In this document: positions 54,108 to 63,585 of the stretch, one piece after another
Numbering within the stretch: position 1 is the stretch's first letter
How the letters are laid out: each line of letters starts with the position of its first letter
Source of the DNA: Arabidopsis thaliana
Lineage: Eukaryota > Streptophyta > Magnoliopsida > Brassicales > Brassicaceae
Assembly: GCF_000001735.4 (NCBI RefSeq)
Contig: NC_003075.7
Coordinates: 3,597,001-3,661,000 of the forward strand
Reading direction: 5' to 3'
DNA: 64,000 nt
Made by a program: the position numbers and the translations under genes
The notes under the pieces: generated by a model
Databases searched by the model: none
What the model was told of the DNA's origin: nothing
Seen by the model: the letters and a program-made list of their open reading frames with translations, nothing else

Positions 54108-56826
54108 ATGAATTCCAAAATTGAAAGACCTGAATCCCCCTCTTTTGACGACGCCGGCTCTAGTAATGACCTCTGCATCCGGCCGAATGACATCGCCGGT
54201 CCCCACTATCAATCCACATGCACTCTCCAATCTCTTAATCGATTGGGAGAGCTCTAACGGATTCCAGCCGAAGTAATGAGGGATTTCCAGATGTCGGAGC
54301 CTACCGAATCACCGGAGGAGCACCGACCTGGGTTCTTTTGCGTGTACGAGATTTACTTCAAAGGGTGTGGCTTGACTTTTCCTCTCCCCGAAGCCCTCGT
54401 GCGTTACCTATCGGCCCTCGAAATCGCCTTACCCCAGCTAACCCCCAACCTCCTCCGGACTATTCTAGGAATTATCATTATTGCGGCTGAGGCCGGATAC
54501 GTCATCGGGGTTCCCAAACTGAACGAACTTCTCAGTGTGAGGAGTGCTTCGAAGAAAGTCGGGTACTTCTCGACTTATCTGAACGCCAATAGAAATCTCA
54601 TCTCGCACCTTCCGAATAAAGACGAGAATTGGCATCACCCGTGGTTCCTAGTTAAAAAGAGCCCTGCCTCGATCGGGAACCTCGCGGACTTGCTCCCCAC
54701 GCAGTGGACCACTTAGCGCGGTAGTTATTAGTTCATGCATATGAGCTTCATTTACTTCTTGCCTTATCTGACCAGTTTCTATTTTCCACTTCGCAGCTTT
54801 TATTGCACCTACCCTTCCTACTGCTGAGTTCGGCGAATTCTTCAAGATCGTCATCGAAGGGGAAACCCTATGGAACTCCTTCACTCTTGACCGGTTCATA
54901 GAAGCCAACCACAAGCTTAGGATGAGCCCCCCTGGACATCTCCTCCAGCTGCCACTGCCCCCTCCTTTACCTAAAGGGACTTCTGCTCGAACCATCGCAG
55001 CTCGTCGCAAGACGATGTCCAAGTCGATTGTGGAGGCTTGCGAGGTGAACATATCATTCCTCCAATCCACAGTCGACAAGAAGGAATACAGCAGAACCCT
55101 GTTAGTCGACGATCGCAGTGCCGAAGGGGCAAGGTCTGCCGGTGCTTACAGACCCACTCCTCACCGTGAAGGTCATAGCAGCCGATCATCCCACAAGGAG
55201 CGATCACCTCGCCGTGACTCACCTCGGCCCACTTCCCGATCTGGACTCAGCAGCGAGCCAATTGCTGACCTGATTCGGAAGAAGAGAGACAGACCATCCC
55301 GCAGCAGCTCCTCCCCCAAAAGAGACAAGTCGAGGGCCCGAACTGACCGCTCTCCTCGACCGTCGTCGCCACCCCGATCTATGGGTCCTCCTCCTCCAGT
55401 CACCATATCTCCCTCGTCCGGATAAGGAGGGGAAAAAGCGGAGCGGAGTGCTATCCCTCGGCGGGATGAAACTGAGGTCTGAGATGCCGGAACTAAAGCT
55501 GTTTTGGTTCCTTAGACCTAGTCGCTCACGGGTTAGAAATTTCTTCCCATTTTTTTTTGTTATCACATTTTTTGCCATTTCTGCTTATTGACTCAGCGTC
55601 CTTCGACCGGTCCGACCTCTTTTTTTTTAAACAGCGATGAAAACGGAGGGGAACGTCTTTCGATGTTTCAAAACCCGAAAAGACACCATCCTTCCAACCT
55701 TCGATAGATGGCATCCCGCAATCCGCGAGCCATTCCTACTCCACGCCCATCACTCATCTCGGGTTAGTTCCTTTTTCCCACCATAAACCTTTTAATCTTT
55801 GCTCCTTTACTCTGTCGCTAATCCCTTCTCGTTATTATCTGATCCAGGCGAACAGCGAACTCAACGACATGATTGAGTACTATGAAAGGCTACTGCTTGA
55901 CAAGGAAAAAGATGTTATGGCGTGGAGAGATAAGTCTTCATCCCTTGAGTCCGATCTCCGCTCTTCAAATGATGCTAGGCTGAAATTGGAGGATCAGTTG
56001 GATAACCTCTCCATCGAACTCATGAAGTCCAACGGCAAGCTGCAGTAGCAGTACCAAAGGTACGACAAGGTCCAAGAAGAACTCTCAACTTCCCGGGACA
56101 AACTTTCAAAATCCGAATCTAGTGCGTAAGAGTTGTCCAACCAGCTCTCCAAATTGCAGCTTAAGTACATAGGGTGGCCAACTATCGGGATGCTGAGTTG
56201 GCGAAGTCGACGTCAAAGGCCAGGAAAGAGGTGAAAGGTCGCGGGATGGAATTGATCCAAGGGGCAATTGTCTTCATCCAAACCGAGAAGGCTGGAGCGG
56301 AGCTGGAATCTGACGTTAGGGAGTACGAGAGTAATCTCCTCCTTTTTGACCAAACTCATGAATATGATTTTTCTGAAGAACGAGAGAGGGACGAGTTGAA
56401 AGCCGTCCTGGAAGAGAAGCAAAATCGTTTAGCTGCCTTTCCTTCCTCATCGTTCAACCCCCAGCAGTTCGAGGAGTTCTTCACCGAATCGCCTCCTTTG
56501 AGTGAATCCGGTTTAGACTGGGCTGGTAAATCCCAACTCTTCTCCCTTTTTCTTAAAAAAAAATCGATCCACAGTGAATTACTCTTATATTAATCCAAGA
56601 TAAGTGCCTCAGGTGTCAGCGGTTCCGCGGAACCCGAAGTGCCTATTGCACCATCATCAGTTCTGGAGGCGATAATCACCCCGTCTGAAATTCCTCCATC
56701 CACGAACTCGGAGACAGTGGTCATCGAGGATGATGATGGTTCAGACTCCGTGATTTGTGGCGAGCAGCCCGCTACTGACGAGCCGGGTGAGACTGAGACA
56801 GCTGCCGCAGATCCTGAGTCAGTTTG
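54108..56826 (+). pseudogene. Tat-2 antisense gene A (Transposase_28-type domain, SR-rich, coiled coil)
   Basis: ATG 54108 (MNSKIERPESPSFDDAGSSN); TAA at 54255. Domain 54276-54716: RPGFFCVYEIYFKGCGLTFP, EALVRYLSALEIALPQLTPN and LLRTILGIIIIAAEAGYVIG, the putative gypsy type transposon domain. After an intron (about 54717-54798): APTLPTAEFGEFFKIVIEGE, a proline-rich stretch and an Arg/Ser-rich segment (55150-55425). Further exons: coiled coil ELNDMIEYYERLLLDKEKDV (55855-56048), KSTSKARKEVKGRGMELIQG (56190-56593), and an acidic C-terminus IVIEDDDGSDSVI-like to TGA 56825. Same architecture as the Tat-1 antisense gene. Confidence 0.65.
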
Positions 56827-57417
56827 AACCGAACCCGAGATACCCAAGAACCCGTAGTGGGGATTGTCCCTTAAACTCGAAATTCATTATTGTTGTTTTT
56901 CTTTTTGAATTACTTTATCTGCCTAAGTAGGCTTTAAACAAATACTTTGCCTGAGGAGGCTTTAAACCTTTTCTTTAAGATTATGATCCCAAAAGGGTTT
57001 TCCTTGTGCTAATTTTGAGTATGGATTTGCAAAGTCCATCTCTTTAAATAGCGTTTTTGTTTAACCATGTGGTCAAGTTACGGTATTTGTAGGTTGATCA
57101 GACCTATCCCTAAAAATGCGGACTTGAATCCGCGAATTCCCCAACTCGGGTTTAGTCAGTTCGATTATTTTTGCGGTCTCTGAGCCTTTACTATTTACTT
57201 TGCATTTAATGGCCCACTTATCTTAAATGTGACAGTTGCCTTTTTGTCCTTGGAAATCTGGAAAAGTGTCACGCTTCTAAGGCAATAATTGCCTTTTCCT
57301 CGATCCCAAAAATGGATAAACTCATTCGGATATGCCACAATTATTAACTTTGTGGTTTCGAGTAAAACCCTAAATCACTATAAATAAGGGCATAAACTTT
57401 CTTAACTCTCGAAAGAC
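56827..57417 (+). promoter_or_regulatory. Spacer with TATA box before antisense gene B
   Basis: About 590 bp without a gene. Short repeats TGCCTAAGTAGGCTTTAAAC / TGCCTGAGGAGGCTTTAAAC at about 56920-56970. TATA box ACTATAAATAAG at 57377-57388, 30 bases before ATG 57418. Confidence 0.5.
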
Positions 57418-58039
57418 ATGTTCGCAGAAATTTACTTGAACAACACCTATAGAATGGAACGCGAAGGAGCAACCACCGTCTGCCCCCATGACCCCGGGAG
57501 TCCCTTGTTTTTGCCCGGCGATGGCTTCGAGCCCGCCGGCGTCCTCTTTCCACACGCTTGTTTCCACTTTCCTTCGAAGGAAAAGAAGGAGGCATACGAC
57601 TTTATGGACAAGGTAAAGCCTCTCTTGTTCTCTTTTTCGGAACGAGTTCTACTTGTTTTCTAACCAGTTCGTACTTTAGGTCGTCGATAAGCATCGCCGC
57701 CTGTGCGATGAAAGGCAGCGTTTAGGCCTCAAGAGGCAAACGCTTGAGGCCCAAATTGCTTGCATCGAGAGGAAGATAAGGGCCATGGAGAGCGACCCTT
57801 TTCAGTGGGAGTGGAGGAACTTCGACTGCGTGGCGAAGATCTCGCACATGCTTCGGATGTACCTCCGTGCTCGAGGCCAAGTTCCCGGTCCTGTAAACGC
57901 TCCAGTTCAAGTGATCCCGTCTGACAGTGAAGACGGTGACAACGAGGAAGAGGACAGTAACTCCTGGAAGCGCGTGAAGAATGAACCCGACATGGACGAC
58001 AAAAACGAGGCGTCCACTTCGAACCCCGAACGGCGATGA
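57418..58039 (+). CDS. Tat-2 antisense gene B, small two-exon protein
   Basis: ATG 57418 (MFAEIYLNNTYRMEREGATT), exon to about 57612 (EKKEAYDFMDK), intron with GTAAAGCC donor and TTTAG acceptor (about 57613-57679), exon 2 VVDKHRRLCDERQRLGLKRQ, SDPFQWEWRNFDCVAKISHM and an acidic tail DSEDGDNEEEDSNSWKRVKN, stop at 58037. No stop or frameshift seen. Function and family not recognised. It lies 3' of gene A, same strand, inside Tat-2. Confidence 0.5.
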
Positions 58040-58374
58040 AGGAGCTTGTTCCTGAGCCCCTTCCCTAAATGTTTTCCGAGACTAAAAACCCTCTTTTTTA
58101 TTTTCGCATGGACCTACCTAATTTTCCTTGATTCATCAAATATTCGTTTTGGAGATACTCTTTGAATGCAGGGCGACCAACGCGACGTGAATGCTTCCGC
58201 GAATCACTCCGGCTTTAAATGGAGTCGCATCTCTGAAAGCTAAGAGACCTCCCTATAAATTTCCTCTCTAGGGTTCTTTTCATTCCTTACTAACAATACC
58301 GCTCTTTTCTTTCGCAGTTATGGCCTTCAACCTCCGATGCTCGGAATCCATGCCAGACTTTTCGAGGATCGGGA

Positions 58375-58375
<1 letters not shown>
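58040..58375 (+). pseudogene. Tat-2 antisense gene C start, interrupted by GAA tract
   Basis: Promoter-like CCTATAAATTT at 58253 and ATG at 58320 (MAFNLRCSESMPDFSRIG), which then runs into (GAA)n. The C/T-rich leader ends TTTCGCAG, so 58320 may be the start of an exon after a leader intron. Confidence 0.4.
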
Positions 58376-58405
<30 letters not shown>

Positions 58406-59043
58406 AAGAAGAAGAAGAAGAAGAAGAAGAAGAAGAAGAAGAAGAAGAAGAAGAAGAAGAAGAAGAAGAAGAAGAAGAAGAAGAAGAAGAAGAAGAAGAA
58501 GAAGAAGAAGAAGAAGAAGAAGAAGAAGAAGAAGAAGAAGAAGAAGAAGAAGAAGAAGAAGAAGAAGAAGAAGAAGAAGAAGAAGAAGAAGAAGAAGAAG
58601 AAGAAGAAGAAGAAGAAGAAGAAGAAGAAGAAGAAGAAGAAGAAGAAGAAGAAGAAGAAGAAGAAGAAGAAGAAGAAGAAGAAGAAGAAGAAGAAGAAGA
58701 AGAAGAAGAAGAAGAAGAAGAAGAAGAAGAAGAAGAAGAAGAAGAAGAAGAAGAAGAAGAAGAAGAAGAAGAAGAAGAAGAAGAAGAAGAAGAAGAAGAA
58801 GAAGAAGAAGAAGAAGAAGAAGAAGAAGAAGAAGAAGAAGAAGAAGAAGAAGAAGAAGAAGAAGAAGAAGAAGAAGAAGAAGAAGAAGAAGAAGAAGAAG
58901 AAGAAGAAGAAGAAGAAGAAGAAGAAGAAGAAGAAGAAGAAGAAGAAGAAGAAGAAGAAGAAGAAGAAGAAGAAGAAGCAGAAGAAGAAGAAGCAGAAGA
59001 AGAAGAAGAAGAAGAAGAAGAAGAAGAAGAAGAAGAAGAAGAA
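58376..59043. repeat. (GAA)n microsatellite, 668 bp, about 222 units
   Basis: Uninterrupted AAG/GAA triplets except for A-to-C changes giving GCA near 58979 and 58994. Purine-only on plus, pyrimidine-only on minus. It separates Tat-2 antisense sequence from Reina-2 gag. ORFs of poly-Lys, poly-Arg and poly-Leu are artefacts. Confidence 0.98.
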
Positions 59044-59418
59044 TTAGAATTATGGCATCCAGATCATTCTTCCCATGGAAAGGTGGAACCTTCATCTTAC
59101 CATAAGATCTCTTTCTTCTCTCACACGTCTTGGTCTCCGATAACTCCGGTGAGATGAGTGACCATGGCTGTAGTATTCTTGAGCGTTTGGGTCAACTAAG
59201 TCCTTCCTGGGGTCCTTGATTCGACTATCCATCTCCTTTCGAGATTGCTCTCCCCCCGAGATGACAACTAGTTCACCAGGTGCTTTCCCTTTCGCCTTAA
59301 GATGATCATTGATTGGCTTAAGCTTGGCATCAATTATTTTCTCCATTTGTAATGTGATAGCATCGATGATGGCTTGGTTATTAACACTCTTCTCCGAGCT
59401 TGATTCGGTTGTCATCAT
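59044..59418 (-). pseudogene. Reina-2 gag N-terminus
   Basis: Minus: MMTTESSSEKSVNNQAIIDA, LQMEKIIDAKLKPINDHLKA, basic RRPRRVREERDLMVR, stop, MKVPPFHGKNDLDA, where the GAA tract replaces the expected YLEWE continuation. Same family as the gag at 49501-49818. Confidence 0.78.
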
Positions 59419-59667
59419 TTTCTGCCAACAAACAACACTAAACCAGTCACTAGTTCAAAGAGAATACTAAACGTTTTAATAAGAACAGAGGCAGAAGATC
59501 GAACAGAATAAATTATCAAATCATGCTCAAAAATTTCAGAAACAATTTTATACAATACTACACTCGTCTTACATTCAGATCCAGTTGATTTCGCAATTTT
59601 ATCGCAAGCCAATTATTTATGAAAATTAAAGCAAGATGACAGCAAAGATGAAAAGACAGATGAGAAG
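59419..59667 (-). other. Reina-2 5' untranslated region, part 1
   Basis: Non-coding sequence between gag ATG and the LINE insertion, ending with the left copy of the target duplication (59651-59667). Confidence 0.5.
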
Positions 59668-60560
59668 CGCCATTGGGTAAGCTGATTGATATCACCGGCG
59701 CAAGAGGCTGCATACATATGGGGATAACTATCCAGTCTTCACTCGCAGAAGTAATAGAAAACCAGCATAAGAGACAGCATCGTTTTGAGCACTTAAACAA
59801 GATTGAATCAGTGATTGAAGAGGTACGACAAAAGGGACTCACACAAGAGAAAGACACTGCCCTATGGAAAGGTGCAAAGGAGAATTACAAAAACAGATTC
59901 AGTACTTGTGAAACATGGGAAGCAATCCGGGAGGCTAAGCCACACATGGAGGGGTATATTCCCCATGCTACACCTAAATACTCTTTTATAGCATGGCTTG
60001 CAATGAGGAACCGATTAGCAACCGGCGATTGAGTTTTCACTTGGCAAATGGGCTCAAATCTGTCATGCGTCTTCTGCGACGAACCAATGGAGAGTAGAGA
60101 CCATCTATTCTTCGATTGTGGTTACGCAAAAGAGATTTGGTCTGGTCAGACCAGGAAGATCATCAGAAACAAGTTCACTACAACATGGAGTGCTATCCAA
60201 GCTACACTCTTAGATGCCTCATTGGGACGAACAAACCTCTTCTTGATAAGGTACTCTTTTCAGCTGGCCATCTACACAATATGGAGAGAGCGCAACAACA
60301 AGAGACATGGAGACACACCTTTATCGCATTCTCAACTACTTCGAAACATCGACAAACAAGTCCGAAACCGAATCTCTTATATTCGGGAACAAGGAGACAA
60401 GAACTATGATGGATGCATGAAAGTTTGGTTTGACACAAGATAAAAGCAAAGAGCAATAGAAAATTTCTGGGAAATTTGTATATTGAGATCTTTAACTACA
60501 TGCTGCACTTGTTGTAAAAACGTTTTTTCGAATAAATTTTAAATTTTATTCAAAAAAAAA
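59668..60560 (+). mobile_element. 5'-truncated L1-type LINE with poly(A)
   Basis: 893 bp flanked by the 17-bp target duplication AAAAGACAGATGAGAAG (59651-59667 and 60561-60577), ending in an A-run. Hallmarks of target-primed reverse transcription. Confidence 0.93.
59673..60443 (+). pseudogene. LINE ORF2 C-terminus with zf-RVT domain
   Basis: Reads ETWEAIREAKPHMEGYIPHA, PKYSFIAWLAMRNRLATGD, stop TGA at 60030, then CVFCDEPMESRDHLFFDCGY (the C-x2-C ... H-x4-C zinc-binding RT-associated motif) and LAIYTIWRERNNKRHGDTPL, ending TAA at 60441. One stop and otherwise clean reading suggest a fairly young copy. Confidence 0.85.
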
Positions 60561-60577
60561 AAAAGACAGATGAGAAG

Positions 60578-60685
60578 ATGAACGGACAAAATGAAATGAG
60601 GTGATGAAATGATGAATAGAATGGAACGAAATGATGAAGTGATGAAAGGATAGAGTACTCAACTTTAGAATGTGCTCTGATACCA
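60578..60685 (-). other. Reina-2 5' UTR, part 2, and primer-binding site
   Basis: The PBS is TGGTATCAGAGCACA on minus (60671-60685). The short ATGA-rich stretch to its left is the leader toward gag. Confidence 0.75.
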
Positions 60686-61156
60686 CTTAATATGAGTTCC
60701 CTAAGATAGACACTCTTGAGGTTGAGTAGGGGATAGACTTTGCATCTAAGAGATCATGAGATCACTCAAACCAAAAGATGTGGAGTGAATGGTCACACAA
60801 AGGATGCAGATGGCCTTTGATTTACCTTTGATCTAGCTTAAAAGAGTTTGAGATTTAAAAGATAGATGAGTTTACAATGAGGAAATACAGGAGTTTAAAT
60901 AGAGAAGAAGAGAAGGGAAGAGTTAGTCTTGAAACAATCTCCAAGAAAACTCGGAAAACAAAAAATCATAAGTGAAAGTTTGAACAAAAAAATAGACCCT
61001 TGGCCTTCCAAATTCGTGGTCCTCTTAGTGGGCTTGGCCGGATTGATAATGGGGATTTGGAAGTGTTACTCAAGCCTCATTAAAAACCAACTAAGGAAAA
61101 CCCATTGGGACAAAACCTTAGAAGGGAAAAAGAGTACCCAAGTAAGACTTAGCCCA
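60686..61156 (-). repeat. Reina LTR between two pol/gag ends
   Basis: About 470 bp bounded on the left by the PBS and on the right by the pol 3' end. Includes TATA-like CTATTTAAAC (minus, about 60893-60902). The part at 60930-60985 recurs at 49820-49885. The exact right edge is not resolved. Confidence 0.6.
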
Positions 61157-61365
61157 TTACCAATCGTCTTGGACTGCTATCGAGTTCCAAACGGTTAGTA
61201 TGACTTCATTTGGATACTTGCCCAAGTGGTTAAGAAGTCCGCTAACGGCTTGGTTGAGAAGTCTAGTCTTCGAACGAGTCATAGGACCGGTTGGTTCCGC
61301 CAAAGCTTCCTTCGCTACAAGCTGTTCCATTGGATCAAGTTCCAAGTCTTGTCCGACGATAGTAT
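61157..61365 (-). pseudogene. Reina pol C-terminal tail
   Basis: Minus: MELDPMEQLVAKEALAEPTG and PMTRSKTRLLNQAVSGLLNH, the tail usual for Reina-like polyproteins (compare 50665-50700, EPMEQLVA). It lies directly upstream (in element direction) of the LTR, implying another element to the right that is mostly lost. Confidence 0.72.
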
Positions 61366-61850
61366 ATCAAAAATCTCATTAATTTAGAAGCCATAACAAG
61401 ACCACATCTCGTTTCTATGACACATGTTTACTCTGGTTATGTGCTTACCACACTTTGCATTGTAGAGGTTGTAATCGATAGTTTGGAACTTTGAATGGGA
61501 ATATATGAATGTATGTTCATAGTAAACATCTTTGTAGTTTTGTAGAGTTTTGAAGCTTTGAACCAGACAAGATGTACCTCAGTTAAAAGAAAACGAGTAG
61601 AGGACTTGAAGAATATAAAATGATGCAGAAGGAGATGCTAGCAAGAATTTCGTGATAGAGTGGTAGATTTAATGGATTTTTATGAAATGTTGTAAACATG
61701 GTCATGACTTATATCTTATGCTTTACGTTGATATCCAGATAATTGACAATTGTTACGTGTACTATTTCTTTAAGTAAATTATTTTTCAATGAATTTATCG
61801 TTTTCTCTCAATTTTTCCTAATTATAATTTAATTTAATGCAAAATTAGTA
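61366..61850. other. Unassigned AT-rich stretch
   Basis: No ORF or family recognised. It probably belongs to the CACTA remnant ending at 62076. Confidence 0.3.
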
Positions 61851-62076
61851 TTACTGTAATACTTTTGAATCATTTTGTTAACCGTCGTTAAATATTAGAA
61901 AAGTGACGCTAGTACATTTGACGTTATGTTTAACGTCGGTTCTTAAAGTGGAGCAAAATAAGTTAACGTCGACCACTAATATGTCAGTTTTGTAAATGAC
62001 TGTATGTTATTAAGTCAGTTAATAAGTGACGTTAAGGTGAAAATAAACCGACGTTAATAGCTTTTTTTCTGTAGTG
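61851..62076. mobile_element. CACTA right terminus with AACGTCGGT-type subterminal repeats
   Basis: Ends TTTTTTTCTGTAGTG at 62076 (reverse complement CACTACAGAAAAAAA), preceded by direct and inverted copies of GACGTTA/TAACGTC (for example 61921, 61931, 61964, 62030, 62049). No matching left TIR was found in the window. Confidence 0.75.
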
Positions 62077-62298
62077 AAATTAGAACAAAACAATTTGATC
62101 TTTATTATCTAAAATAGGCGATAAAAATAAAAAATTAACCAAAATGATTATTAGTTTTTTTATCTTTCATAGATATTTTAAATATAATGATATAATTAAA
62201 CTGTTAAAAATAGATGACTGTGTATTTGTGTTTGAAAGAAGATTATAACATGAAGATAGCGTCTTTGAGAGGCAAAACTCTTTTAACTAAGAAAAACA
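62077..62298. other. AT-rich, nothing recognised
   Basis: Sequence between the CACTA end and the retroposon target duplication. No coding or repeat signal. Confidence 0.3.
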
Positions 62299-62309
62299 TA
62301 TGGTGCTTC

Positions 62310-62491
62310 CCCCCACCGTTTGTTCTATTTCGGTGGGCCTGCTCTTTTCTTTGTTCGGTTTAGGCATGCGGGCCTCTTTCAGATTTTGGTTTTGTATGTT
62401 TTAGGTTCGGGGCCTGCGTGTCTTTTTTTGGGTTTTCGGGCCGTGTATTGTCTTTGAAATATTATGAATAAAAAAATTAAAAAAAAAAATG
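62310..62491 (+). mobile_element. Short retroposon (SINE or LINE 3' end), 182 bp
   Basis: Flanked by the exact 11-bp duplication TATGGTGCTTC (62299-62309, 62492-62502) and ending in A-rich sequence. G/T-rich body. No clear A/B box promoter, so a 5'-truncated LINE 3' UTR is more likely than a SINE. Confidence 0.75.
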
Positions 62492-62502
62492 TATGGTGCT
62501 TC

Positions 62503-63330
62503 AACCGTGGTTAGGTTTCATCTCCGCTTGTGATTACATGGTCATGGTGTCTTCAGGCGGATTTGAGACATTTGTAAGGCTTTCAGACTCCATATTTGTT
62601 AAGATTAGACACAAACCTAGGTTTCTCAAGGTGGCAATTGATGGAAGCAGCTACCTTATATCCGCAGCACAACACGTGTGGTAGTTGTTGTGGCGAGGCA
62701 ACTTGAAGGTAGAGGATTTACGCTAAAGAGTAGGTGTCGAGATCGGTGAGATATTAGAGACTGTAAGGGACAATGTCTCTAACTCCCTCCACTAACTACA
62801 GTTCTTTGATTTATTGGCAAAAACTCTTTTAACTATTTGGCGATCCTATTCCTTCAACGAAGAAGGCATCCACGAGGACTAGTGAAACCAATGTGACGAG
62901 GTGTAGTAAGTTTCTTTTCTTTCACTCAAGAATTTGGTGTTTGGCCAGATAGTTTTTTTCCAGCAATGGTGAGTTCTCACTCTAGGTTTTTCCAGTGGAA
63001 TTTTGGTCGGTAACGATGTGACGGGTAAATTGTTCTGTAGCGACTGATTTTCGTCCAATTTGAACCATTTTGTATGTTTTTGTTAACCGGTTATATAACA
63101 CTAATCGAATTCTTTTATAATATATGGGTAAGTTAATCACTGAAAAATATACTTTTGTATTTAATTTATAAATAAGAATTAAAAAGAAAATGAAAACATC
63201 ATACAAAAAAATGTTTTGGGAAATTTGGAAAGATAACATATAAAGTTTATAAATTAGGTAACTAACAAAAAAAAAAGATTATATGATATTGTGAATCTAA
63301 TGTATATCAATACATTTAAACCCTTCTTAT
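62503..63330. other. Unassigned segment
   Basis: Small open frame 62493-62684 (FVRLSDSIFVKIRHKPRFLK) without a family I recognise. The rest is AT-rich and non-coding. Possible decayed host gene or TE. Confidence 0.25.
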
Positions 63331-63334
63331 AAAC

Positions 63335-63585
63335 CATCACTACCACCACTTCCAGCCATCACCTTCGGCCACCACCTCCGTCCACCACCACCTCCGGTCA
63401 CTACCACCTCCGGCCACCACCACCTCCGATCACCACCACTTCCGGCCACTACTTCCGACCACCACCACCTCCGGCCACCACCACTTCCGGCCACCACAAC
63501 CTCCGGCAACTACCCTCAGCCACAATCACTCCCGGTCACAACCACCTCCGGCCATCACCTTCAACCACCACCACGTCCGGCCACT
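63335..63585. repeat. Degenerate CACCACCACCTCCGGC minisatellite
   Basis: About 14 imperfect units of 15-18 bp, consensus CCACCACCACCTCCGG. The ORF on minus (VVVAGSGGGRRWWWPE) is a translation of the repeat. Confidence 0.85.

Larger units (their letters stand above)
53769..58375 (-). mobile_element. Tat-2 3' internal region, truncated at GAA tract
   Basis: Orientation from PPT plus LTR (minus). Carries antisense genes on the plus strand at 54108-56826, 57418-58039 and 58320 onward. The pol side, expected to the right, is missing: sequence changes to the (GAA)n tract at 58376. Confidence 0.6.

Noticed and set aside
58280-59105. Open frames of poly-Lys, poly-Arg and poly-Leu over 230 residues
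   Set aside because: Pure translations of the (GAA)n tract in three frames.
62493-62684. 63-residue plus-strand ORF as a host gene
   Set aside because: Begins in the retroposon target duplication; no recognised domain or splice context.
63327-63509. Minus-strand Gly/Trp/Val-rich ORF
   Set aside because: Translation of the CCACCACCT minisatellite; no start context or homology.
63335-63585. Possible CRISPR-like array
   Set aside because: Units are contiguous and degenerate, with no unique spacers; plant DNA context.
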